Notes: a model not told the origin generated them from the sequence alone. Numbered from the stretch's first letter, positions 1 to 7,127 are shown. The stretch is DNA of 7,164 nt from Chitinophagaceae bacterium UBA3961 (GCA_002385265.1 DGDD01000119.1:1672-8835); one strand, 5' to 3'. Translations and numbers: made by a program.

Positions 1-44
1 TTTGACCACAGAATACACAAATTAATACAGATTTCCACAGATTA
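1..44. repeat. Degenerate CACAGATT repeat cluster
   Basis: Four imperfect units follow each other: CCACAGAAT (6-14), ACACAAATT (15-23), AATACAGATTT (24-34) and CCACAGATT (35-43). On the other strand this reads as repeated ATCTGTG-type words. I recall similar ATCTGTGTAATCTGTGG strings as dispersed non-coding repeats in many bacterial genomes, but could not verify this here. The cluster may continue beyond the left edge. Confidence 0.55.
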
Positions 45-72
45 GCCTCCAATATTCAATTAACCTAACTGC

Positions 73-162
73 CGGCTGTTTAATTATTAATTATTAATTG
101 TTAATTATTAATTAGCTCGGCTGTTCAATTATTAATTATTACTTATTAATTATTAATTTCCT
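73..162 (-). repeat. Two tandem 45-bp AT-rich repeat units behind the A2M gene
   Basis: Positions 73-117 and 118-162 are direct repeats with five mismatches over 45 bp. On the plus strand each begins CGGCTGTT and continues with interleaved TTAATTATTAA blocks. Read in the sense of the A2M transcript, each is an AATTAATAATTAATAAT-type block ending in AACAGCCG. The second unit overlaps the stop codon (153-155) and the last two codons of the A2M gene. No stable GC-rich hairpin followed by a T-run is present here, so the A2M gene shows no obvious intrinsic terminator. A related copy lies behind the DUF4476 gene. Confidence 0.8.
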
Positions 163-3100
163 TCCACCTGAAACCTCCCCACTCCCGAATACGCTTTGAA
201 CTCGGGAGCATACAAACACTGTATTTCAGTGATGCCATTGTTGAATGTACCGGTATGCGTAATGAACACATCGTATTCAACAGTGAAGCTGCCTTTGGGT
301 AGATTATCGAAATAGAATTCTACTCTGGTGTCTTTGAAACTCTGATAATAACTCAACCCTTTGTTCCATTTGTAGCCACTTAATGCATCTTTCAATGGTG
401 GTTCCATGGATGCAGAACGGGTATCTTTTAATTGCACATAGTCGAAAGAGCGAGTGCTGTTTATCATTAATTTCACCCGAATGCGATCGCCTACTTTCAA
501 GGCATTGTTCTCTGTAACCAATTCCAATGATTCTCCTTTCGCTGTTTTGCTTACTTTGTATACTTGCTTTTTCAAACTCATTCCTGCCGCAATGTCTTTT
601 ACATTGGCTGCATCTGTGAAATACTGCCAATATACAGCACCCCAGCTTGGACTATTACTCTGACTACCGGATACCGATACCTGAATAGCTCCCAAGCTTG
701 GTTTTACATTCTTAGCAGGAATCACTTCTTTGAAATAGCCGCCAGGCGCCGAATTTTCATTCGATTCAAACGAAGTAGAACCCATCGTGATTTTGATTTT
801 TCTATTTTCTGAAGCTAGGTTCGCTTTGTTATACAGCAGCGCATAGCAAGCTTCCGCTGTAGAACTGCCGGTACCCCAATCGCGGGTTTGTTTTTGCAAC
901 AAAAGCCATTGTTGCAGTGCGGTAATTTTGGCTGCATCGGGTTGAATGGTTGCATAGGCTTCAATTGCCGCCGACTGTGTTTCTACACCACCGTAACTGC
1001 GGTACAAGCGCGCACTGTTTTCTTTCCAGTACATACCCAATTCAGGATCGGTTAATGCAAATTGATCGATCGATTTTAATGCCGCTGCCGCCAAAGCTTT
1101 ATCGCCCAAACGATGCGCCGCTAATGCAATTCTCGCTTTGTTATAGATACTTTGATTGTTCCAACCTGTAGCAATGGACTTTAAAATCCATTTTAGGGTA
1201 TTGGCCAAGGCGGTGTCTTTTTGATTGACACTGAAATAAGATCGCATAAATGCATAGTCGATCTTTGCATCGGAAGCATTTGGAACTGCTATTTTCAATT
1301 TGAGTTCTTCCGCTCTTCTGGCATTCCAGTACTTGTCCATATACTCCAAAGCATTGTCGGTGATTTCATCAATGGGTTCCTCATCAATATCAATCAACCC
1401 CAATTGCTTCATTCTGCCAATTCCGGTGAGTACTTTATTGGTCATCCAACTATTATCAGGTCCACCTTTGAACCAAGGGAAGGAACCATTTTCGTTTTGC
1501 AAGTCTTTCAACAATCGAATGCTGTTGATTCTTTGTTGACTCAACTTATTCATATCAAGCAATAAGGCCAGATTCTTCAACTGTGTTGCTTCGTTATCGG
1601 CTTCTAATACCCAAGGGGTTTCTCTTAAAATAGCTTGTTTGAGTTCCGGATTCTTGTTAAGCACCGCATCGAAATTTGGGTCTTTCGATTTGCTCCATTT
1701 CTCCAAAGCTTTTGCCATTCCCGGATGGGTTTTAATGATGGATGCCGCCAATTCATTCGCGAACCATTTGTTCAAACTTTGATCGGCGCAATCTTGAGCG
1801 TTTTCCAAAAGTGCGGGCAAGGCCTGTACTGCATACCAAAGCGGTTGTGCCGTAAACTCTACGGTTATGCCTTGATGTAGGATTTGTTCATTGCCTCCGC
1901 TTTTCAAAAGACTGTTGAAACGGAAAGGTTTGAATCCATCTCCCATCATTTTAATGGGCAAACTTTCGGTGATCAACACCTGATTGGTGAGAACGGGTAG
2001 GGTATAGCTTTCTCCATCAGAAATAGTACCCACACGCGCGATGATTCTTGCTTCTACCGGTTTATTGTATTGATAAGGCACTTCAATGGTAAAACTTGCC
2101 GGCACCGACCCATTCGCAGGAACGGTGAAATATTGATTGGGGAAGAAATTGCGGAACCAACCATCTACCGGAACATTGGTAGCAGGATCGAACAATTGTA
2201 ACTGAACTTGACCGGTGAGTTCTTTGTCGGTCATGTTTACAATTTTTGTGCTATAGTCCATGCGATCGCCTTCGCGCAAAAAGCGAGGCGGACTGGTTTG
2301 CACCATCAAGTCTTTTTGAGTAATGGTACTGGCTTCTTTATAGCCGCTTTTGCCTTGCAGGCTGTGAGCAAATAATTGCAGGCGCCATTTTGTTAAGGCA
2401 TCTGGATACGTGAAGGTGAATTTGATCCGTCCGCTATCATCGGTTCTGAGTTCCGGATAAAAGAAAGCGCTTTCGGAGAAGTTGCGGCGGATGGGGGCTG
2501 GGTTTTCGGCGCTTGCTTTTGGCTTTTCGTTTGCTGTAATGTCAACTCCAGCAACTTTACCTCGAAGATTATAACTGATTTTATCCGCCTCCGAAAAAAA
2601 GCCGAAAGTATTACCTTTTTCATAATTGCTGCGAACAGATGGTGCTGGGTCTGAATCAATTTTAGAACTTATGAATTTTGAAGTAGAAACGAGCTCGTAA
2701 GAATAATCTGCTCCATCCACTCCGGTTTCAGCAATATTATCAAAACTCCAATTGATAGTATCTACCGGATAGTTGTTATTGAGGATTGAAGCTGTGATTT
2801 GATCATTATAAACGCCTTGAAAACGTCTATGAGTGTTAACTGCCCAATAGCGATCAATACTTGGAATTCGGTTAGGATTAAAGGCGTCTAAACTCTGATC
2901 ATACATTGAAGCCACCAGTTCAATTGATTTTCGTTCCGCATCCTTACCCTTGAATTGAATGGAGACGGTTTCAGATGATCCCGGAATCGACTTGTCTCTT
3001 AATCCATCAATGGTAAAATCTAAATTTTCATCTTCTTTCTTTGCGGTGAAGTATTCGTTTCTGCTGATAAACTGGTTGTATCGGTAGGTGGCAAAACTTA

Positions 3101-6100
3101 ATTCATAGTCTTGGGTACTGTCTTCAATAACTAAAGGCTCAGATTTTTTAAATACATCATTTAAAATGATCATTCTACTATTCTTACGGTCAGATGAAAT
3201 GAATCCAATTAGGTTTAACGTGTCGATATTTGAATTTATCTGAAATTGTGGAGCTTTGCCGCTTACTTGCTTTTCGTCGATGCTAAATTCAAGGTCGTCC
3301 CATTTCTTTTCATCACCGTTGATTCTGAAGTAACGGATCAGAGAATCTGTAGAACCTGGGGTACTGCCAATTACACTTACTTTGTAACTTCCTTCATCCC
3401 ATTTATAGTTGTCCCATTTAAAAGCGCTTTTATCGCTGCTAATCCCGGATACGATTTGGGCGTTCACTGTTTTTCGATTCTTAAAATCCGACTCATTGCT
3501 GTATTCATCAAAGGGGAAAAAAGAGTGATAGGTTTTTTCATCGTAAATAAACTGGTCGGGGGTATTCCATTTTCTCTGTCTCAGCGGATTATTAAGCTCA
3601 GATAGTTTTTCGATTTTAACGGTTATTGGTGTTGAAACTTCTTGATTCGAATAGTTGGTGGTTGAGACAACCAATTTCTGAATGGTTTCTTTTGTGTACG
3701 AGTCCTCAAATAAGTCGACAAGTTTAAGTGGATAGCGCTGTAGATAAACGGTTTGGTTGTACTCTATCGTTTCTCCCGTTGCATCTGTTACCATTGTTTT
3801 GATGGAAAAACTCTTTGAATCTTCTTCGTTTAGCGCAATTGCTTTGAAGGGTATTGTAAAAGACCCTGTTTCATTGGTTTTCGTTTCTCCCGTAATTAGT
3901 GGTGAAGACTTATTAATGCCTGGTATTCGAACACGTAATTGTCGAGGATATGCTTGCCAAGTACCGCCTGTTGAAATGGAGTAGGAGACCTTTGCATTTG
4001 TGATAGGTTCTCCGGAATAAGCAAGGGCTTGAAATTGAGCTTGAATGCTATCGTTTAACTTTTTGAGTTCTTTCGATGGTGTGTAACTGACAATGAATTT
4101 AGGCCGTTTGTATTCTTCTACAAGAACCGAGTACGATGAAACAAGATTTAGAGAATCTTGAAAGTAAATGGATCCATTCATCAATTGCGATGGCAAATCG
4201 AATTTTCCATGAAACGAACCAAACTCATTCGTGGTGAGGGTCACTCTACCTACTACACTGCTATTCCCATCTCTGATTTCTATTACATCGGTTAACCCTT
4301 TTTTGAGCTGCATTAGGTTTGAGCCACGCCGCTGCTGATAGGCGATTCCTTTAAAGTAAAGAGTTTGTCCGGGACGATAGATGCCGCGGTCAGTAATCAA
4401 TACAATTTGTGTTTCAGGTGCCGCTTCAGATTGAATTGAATACGGTTGGATCCATCCAAAATTATTTATTGAAGAGTCGGTATTGGTCTTTACAATAAAG
4501 CTATAGGAATTGTTACCCTTGGTGGCGGCAGAATCTAAAACAAGATGCCCATTATTATTCGTGAATTGTGGCTTCGATATTGCGTAGGAAATTTTTCCTG
4601 TGATGAAGTCACGTAGTACCGTTCTGTATTGTACCGATGCTTTGGGAACCGGTTTGCCTGTGTATCTGCTTACAGTAAAGAAATCATTTCCCGACAACAG
4701 CGCTCCCAAATCACTTACTTGAAATAGACATAAACTGAGTCCCTTCTGGCCAGGAGAAAACACTTGTTTGTCACTGGTAAGTAAGGCGTACATGCCCGGC
4801 GATAAACCATCAATTTTTGCTTCAACTGAATGTTCAAGATAATCTTCTGTTGATGGAATTTGCTGTTGATAGGCTCTTGCAATGGGTAAGGTTACTACTT
4901 CACTGAAAACTTTGTCGGTTTCATTGATTTGATCCGTTAGAGATTCAACTTGTTTATAGTTGAGTTTGATGATTCTTACATATACACTGGAAATATTCTT
5001 GTATGCAATTAAGTAACGAAATGGTTTATAAGGAATATTGATGGATTCTACTGTGGTTCTATGCGTCTGAAACTTGATCTCGTCTTCAATCAATTTCGCC
5101 AGCTCTCTTCTTTCCTTGATCTTGCTTTGTGCAATTACCGCTTGCGCATATTGCAGCGATGTTTTAATGTTTGCAGCGCCTCCTTTTTCATAATAATGTT
5201 TAGCCGCATACAGTTTAATCTGCTGAACCGCTTCATTGTTTTTGTATTCTTCTAACCAAGATTTTAACACTTGCTCAAAATCCTTCTCATCCGCTTCTTC
5301 TTTGTATTTGTTTAGTAACTCAAGTCTGAGGGCCACCAATCGATCTGTTTCATTTTTTTGTTGAAAGAAGATCAATCCCTTTTGAATCCAATACAAGGTT
5401 AGGAAATTGCCATCGGTGCTGTCTTTAGGTTTGAAAGAAGTTTTGATAAAGCTTGCAACCGAACTTGTATAAACTGAAGCAGGTATTTGAAATTGCTTGT
5501 CTACAGGAATGTCGTTGTTGTTTTTTGAGTTGGCGAAATAAATGGCTCTGTACAAGAGTAAATCAAAAAGCCCCTTTCTCTCTATCTGATTCGTTCCTTT
5601 TGAAACAATGGCACCGAAGCTTTCTACTTTAGTGGCATTTAGTTGTTCCGGATTCGCCAAACTTTCTTGATACAAACGAATGATACGTTGATAGAATTGT
5701 TCGGTGGTCCAGTCCTCTATTTTAGCATTCTTCTTAAATTCGTGGTCTTTGATATCGTAACTATTGTCGTTGAAGTATTCTTGGTAGGCGTTTGCTAAAA
5801 TTGATTTATAGATATTCAGCGCTACACCGGTATAGTTTCTTTGTTGTTTTTCAAGCTGCTCAATAGTATAGGTTTCTGTTTTTTCATCGAAAGAAGCCTC
5901 AATGGTAATTTGAGCTAACAATGCTTTGATCAATACATCTTGTTTTTTCTCCTTCAGCGCCTGTTGCTGAATTTCTTTTACCACCAATAAAGCATCTTTT
6001 GGTAAAGAAGCCTGATTGAAAAGGGAATCGACCATTGCCCATTTTTGAACATAGGGAAAGGATTTGGTTTGTGCGAATGAACCAAGGAATAAGGTGATAC

Positions 6101-6128
6101 AGAGTGCTGACAATAGTATGTTGCGCAT
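153..6128 (-). CDS. Exported alpha-2-macroglobulin family protein (MG2 / A2M / thioester-type domain)
   Basis: Residues are numbered from the ATG at 6126-6128 (1991 aa). An in-frame TTG two codons upstream (6132-6134) is possible, but ATG is preferred because TTG starts are uncommon and neither has a Shine-Dalgarno sequence. A Sec signal peptide spans residues 1-19 (cleavage SFA|Q) with no lipobox, so the product is periplasmic or secreted. Residues 20-360 are mostly helical with no recognised family. Beta-sandwich MG domains start near Y367. The MG2 motif DRGIYRPGQT is at 580-589. A plug-like LRGKVAGVDIT lies at 1188-1198, followed by the A2M core motif (YPEL at 1224). The thioester-type helical domain spans about 1430-1775, with C1447-A-D-Q1450. 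A bMG10-like C-terminal domain covers about 1860-1990 (LYAPE motif). Known family members trap proteases: bait cleavage exposes a Cys-Gln thioester that binds the attacker covalently. Activity here is inferred. The mature protein has only four cysteines. The gene is intact and ends in tandem TAA TAA stops. The family call is firm; the function is less so. Confidence 0.95.
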   Translation of the reverse strand: MRNILLSALCITLFLGSFAQTKSFPYVQKWAMVDSLFNQASLPKDALLVVKEIQQQALKEKKQDVLIKALLAQITIEASFDEKTETYTIEQLEKQQRNYTGVALNIYKSILANAYQEYFNDNSYDIKDHEFKKNAKIEDWTTEQFYQRIIRLYQESLANPEQLNATKVESFGAIVSKGTNQIERKGLFDLLLYRAIYFANSKNNNDIPVDKQFQIPASVYTSSVASFIKTSFKPKDSTDGNFLTLYWIQKGLIFFQQKNETDRLVALRLELLNKYKEEADEKDFEQVLKSWLEEYKNNEAVQQIKLYAAKHYYEKGGAANIKTSLQYAQAVIAQSKIKERRELAKLIEDEIKFQTHRTTVESINIPYKPFRYLIAYKNISSVYVRIIKLNYKQVESLTDQINETDKVFSEVVTLPIARAYQQQIPSTEDYLEHSVEAKIDGLSPGMYALLTSDKQVFSPGQKGLSLCLFQVSDLGALLSGNDFFTVSRYTGKPVPKASVQYRTVLRDFITGKISYAISKPQFTNNNGHLVLDSAATKGNNSYSFIVKTNTDSSINNFGWIQPYSIQSEAAPETQIVLITDRGIYRPGQTLYFKGIAYQQRRGSNLMQLKKGLTDVIEIRDGNSSVVGRVTLTTNEFGSFHGKFDLPSQLMNGSIYFQDSLNLVSSYSVLVEEYKRPKFIVSYTPSKELKKLNDSIQAQFQALAYSGEPITNAKVSYSISTGGTWQAYPRQLRVRIPGINKSSPLITGETKTNETGSFTIPFKAIALNEEDSKSFSIKTMVTDATGETIEYNQTVYLQRYPLKLVDLFEDSYTKETIQKLVVSTTNYSNQEVSTPITVKIEKLSELNNPLRQRKWNTPDQFIYDEKTYHSFFPFDEYSNESDFKNRKTVNAQIVSGISSDKSAFKWDNYKWDEGSYKVSVIGSTPGSTDSLIRYFRINGDEKKWDDLEFSIDEKQVSGKAPQFQINSNIDTLNLIGFISSDRKNSRMIILNDVFKKSEPLVIEDSTQDYELSFATYRYNQFISRNEYFTAKKEDENLDFTIDGLRDKSIPGSSETVSIQFKGKDAERKSIELVASMYDQSLDAFNPNRIPSIDRYWAVNTHRRFQGVYNDQITASILNNNYPVDTINWSFDNIAETGVDGADYSYELVSTSKFISSKIDSDPAPSVRSNYEKGNTFGFFSEADKISYNLRGKVAGVDITANEKPKASAENPAPIRRNFSESAFFYPELRTDDSGRIKFTFTYPDALTKWRLQLFAHSLQGKSGYKEASTITQKDLMVQTSPPRFLREGDRMDYSTKIVNMTDKELTGQVQLQLFDPATNVPVDGWFRNFFPNQYFTVPANGSVPASFTIEVPYQYNKPVEARIIARVGTISDGESYTLPVLTNQVLITESLPIKMMGDGFKPFRFNSLLKSGGNEQILHQGITVEFTAQPLWYAVQALPALLENAQDCADQSLNKWFANELAASIIKTHPGMAKALEKWSKSKDPNFDAVLNKNPELKQAILRETPWVLEADNEATQLKNLALLLDMNKLSQQRINSIRLLKDLQNENGSFPWFKGGPDNSWMTNKVLTGIGRMKQLGLIDIDEEPIDEITDNALEYMDKYWNARRAEELKLKIAVPNASDAKIDYAFMRSYFSVNQKDTALANTLKWILKSIATGWNNQSIYNKARIALAAHRLGDKALAAAALKSIDQFALTDPELGMYWKENSARLYRSYGGVETQSAAIEAYATIQPDAAKITALQQWLLLQKQTRDWGTGSSTAEACYALLYNKANLASENRKIKITMGSTSFESNENSAPGGYFKEVIPAKNVKPSLGAIQVSVSGSQSNSPSWGAVYWQYFTDAANVKDIAAGMSLKKQVYKVSKTAKGESLELVTENNALKVGDRIRVKLMINSTRSFDYVQLKDTRSASMEPPLKDALSGYKWNKGLSYYQSFKDTRVEFYFDNLPKGSFTVEYDVFITHTGTFNNGITEIQCLYAPEFKAYSGVGRFQVEGN
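1779..1790 (-). other. Variant thioester motif Cys-Ala-Asp-Gln in the A2M protein
   Basis: The four codons TGC GCC GAT CAA (minus strand) encode C1447 to Q1450 of the A2M protein, in the context ENAQDCADQSLNKWFANEL. This is where the family normally carries C-x-E-Q, whose Cys and Gln side chains form the internal thioester. Both bond-forming residues are kept, and the acidic residue between them is Asp rather than Glu. The downstream helical pattern (aromatic, A-N-x-L-A) matches the family. The thioester may therefore still form, but this cannot be decided from the sequence alone. Confidence 0.8.
2535..2567 (-). other. TonB-plug-like motif remnant inside the A2M gene
   Basis: These codons encode LRGKVAGVDIT (residues 1188-1198), which closely resembles the L-x-G-K-V-A-G-V-x-I-T signature at the start of the plug domain in SusC-type TonB-dependent receptors. 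From memory, larger Bacteroidota A2M proteins often carry a TonB-plug-like insert at this point, just before the AFFxPxL motif. Here only the first motif is visible. About 25 residues of Lys/Pro/Ala-rich linker follow, then the A2M core (YPEL at 1224). The typical continuation with an I-R-G motif and V-D-G is absent, so I read this as a shortened remnant rather than a full domain. Confidence 0.5.
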
Positions 6129-6219
6129 ACGCAATTCGTAATTTTTTACAAGGTATTAATAGTGTTTCAATTATAGGATGCCATTCTTCCCTATTTTTCA
6201 TACCCGGCCCTTTTAACAG

Positions 6220-6254
6220 AACCTTAGCGACCCGCTACTAAACCTTGGCACCCC
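6220..6254. promoter_or_regulatory. Spaced direct repeat in the divergent intergenic region
   Basis: AACCTTAGCGACCC (6220-6233) and AACCTTGGCACCCC (6241-6254) agree at 11 of 14 positions, and their starts are 21 bp apart, which is two helical turns. Between and overlapping them, TAGCG-ACC-CGCTA (6225-6237) can form a 5-bp hairpin. The position between two divergent genes fits a binding site for a dimeric regulator. This is inference; no known operator is recognised. The repeat lies 34 to 68 bp upstream of the DUF4476 start. Confidence 0.35.
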
Positions 6255-6272
6255 TTTGGATTCTATAGGTGT

Positions 6273-6280
6273 AAGGAGGA
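6273..6280 (+). promoter_or_regulatory. Strong Shine-Dalgarno sequence of the DUF4476 gene
   Basis: AAGGAGGA lies 7 nt before the ATG at 6288, an ideal spacing and a near-maximal match to the anti-Shine-Dalgarno end of 16S rRNA. It decides the start codon. Strong sites like this are uncommon in Bacteroidota, where most genes lack them; the A2M gene next door has none. Confidence 0.85.
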
Positions 6281-6287
6281 ATTTTTT

Positions 6288-7031
6288 ATGAAAAAAATCT
6301 TTACACTTTTAGTTATCGCTTTAACAAGTATTCAAGTAATGGCCCGCGACCTCGATGGAGTGCTCTCCATCACACAAATAGGAAAAGCGAACTATTTGGT
6401 TGAAGTGGACGGACGAATAGTGAATGACCGCAACGGAGAAATATTCTTGGACAATATGGCTCCCGGAAAGCACTTCGTTCAAGTGTATTACTGGAAAGAA
6501 ACCCGTTCACGTGGATGGTTTAGAAACGATCGTCAAAAACAATTCATATACAACAATGCGATTTATGTAAAACCTCGCACACACACCGATATTATCATCA
6601 ACCGTTTTGGCAAAGTGTTTGTAGATGAAAACATGATCAATGATATATATGATCGTAGAGATGGTGATCGTGATAGAGATTGGGATCGTGACCGCGACAG
6701 AGGCCGTGATTACGACCGCGACAACCGCGATGGCTATTTCAACGCCATGGATCTCCGCAGCTTCGAAATGCTGGTGCAAACCATGAAGCGTGAAAGTTTC
6801 GACAATGGTAAAACATCCATTGCCTTTCAAGCCATCGATCGCAACTATTTTACTGCTGAACAAGTAAAGCAGTTGATGAATACCATGAGCTTCGATAAAG
6901 GAAAAGTAGAAGTGGCAAAAGCCGCTTATCGTAAAACAATCGATAAGAACAACTTCTTTATCGTATACGACGCATTGTCTTTCAGCAGCTCAAAAGCAGA
7001 ACTGGTCGACTTCGTCAGAACTTCTAAATAG
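6288..7031 (+). CDS. Exported DUF4476 domain protein with Arg/Asp-rich linker
   Basis: This encodes a 247-residue protein of unknown function. Residues 1-19 form a Sec signal peptide (MKKIFTLLVIALTSIQVMA|R) with no lipobox, so it should be periplasmic or secreted. Residues 20-118 are predicted to be beta-rich, including a stretch (MAPGKHFVQVYYW) reminiscent of PEGA-like carbohydrate or surface domains; that resemblance is weak. Residues 122-149 are a low-complexity linker with 12 Asp and 10 Arg in 28 positions. Residues about 155-245 match my knowledge of the DUF4476 pattern: short helical repeats, with FEMLVQTMKRESFDNGK and a similar MSFDKGKVEVAKAAY block. The start is fixed by a strong ribosome binding site 7 nt upstream. 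It is transcribed divergently from the A2M gene, with 159 bp between the start codons, and is followed closely by a terminator, so it is probably monocistronic. No truncation or frameshift is seen. Confidence 0.9.
   Translation: MKKIFTLLVIALTSIQVMARDLDGVLSITQIGKANYLVEVDGRIVNDRNGEIFLDNMAPGKHFVQVYYWKETRSRGWFRNDRQKQFIYNNAIYVKPRTHTDIIINRFGKVFVDENMINDIYDRRDGDRDRDWDRDRDRGRDYDRDNRDGYFNAMDLRSFEMLVQTMKRESFDNGKTSIAFQAIDRNYFTAEQVKQLMNTMSFDKGKVEVAKAAYRKTIDKNNFFIVYDALSFSSSKAELVDFVRTSK
6651..6734 (+). repeat. Arg-Asp low-complexity coding repeat (protein linker)
   Basis: This segment encodes residues 122-149 of the DUF4476 protein, largely alternating Arg and Asp broken by single Trp, Tyr, Gly and Asn residues. 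Synonymous codons are mixed (GAT and GAC; CGT, CGC and AGA). The repetition is therefore at the protein level rather than a fresh DNA microsatellite. It separates the N-terminal beta-rich part from the DUF4476 domain and is likely a flexible mixed-charge linker. Confidence 0.85.
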
Positions 7032-7051
7032 GTGATCGGACGGTTTAAATC

Positions 7052-7085
7052 AGATGGGCTTCTCTGTTTAGGGGAGCCCATTTTT
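7052..7085 (+). terminator. Intrinsic terminator of the DUF4476 gene
   Basis: The arm ATGGGCTTCTC (7054-7064) pairs with GGGGAGCCCAT (7071-7081) over 11 bp, including two G-U pairs, around the loop TGTTTA. A T-run follows at 7082-7085, then AT-rich sequence. It begins 20 bp after the stop codon. This is a typical rho-independent terminator for the plus-strand gene. Confidence 0.85.
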
Positions 7086-7127
7086 AATTAATAATTGAAG
7101 AATTAATAATTAATAATGAAACAGCAG
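7085..7127 (+). repeat. Third copy of the AT-rich repeat, behind the DUF4476 gene
   Basis: This 43-bp segment aligns with the reverse complement of the 73-117 unit with about four differences and one single-base indel. It ends in AACAGCAG where the left copies end in AACAGCCG. It starts at the T-run of the terminator and keeps the same orientation relative to transcription as the copies behind the A2M gene. The remaining 37 bases to the window end are strongly purine-rich, and I recognise nothing in them. Confidence 0.7.

Noticed and set aside
67..80. Near-palindrome AACTGCCGGCTGTT as a terminator for the A2M gene
   Set aside because: It has no loop and no following T-run in the transcript direction, so it cannot act as a normal intrinsic terminator hairpin.
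73..162. CRISPR-like array
   Set aside because: There are only two adjacent AT-rich copies without unique spacers, and no cas genes are seen.
3246..3605. 119-residue plus-strand open frame antisense to the A2M gene
   Set aside because: It is the shadow of a long, well-supported coding frame and shows no domain features or start signals. The same applies to the other antisense frames between 454 and 5255 and at 6507-6863.
6093..6128. Possible lipoprotein signal around Cys10 of the A2M protein
   Set aside because: The residue before the cysteine is Leu, which does not fit a lipobox, and the cysteine sits inside the hydrophobic core; SFA|Q is a better ordinary cleavage site.
6165..6199. Bacteroidota-type promoter candidate (TTTC, then TATTTTTC) for the plus-strand gene
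   Set aside because: Both boxes miss the conserved G, the spacing is slightly long, and the start would lie well upstream of the gene. TATAATTG on the minus strand also lacks a matching -33 box.
5899..6201. 100-residue minus-strand open frame starting in the intergenic region
   Set aside because: It overlaps the A2M start in another frame, lacks a ribosome binding site and has no recognisable family features; the A2M signal peptide frame is clearly the real one.
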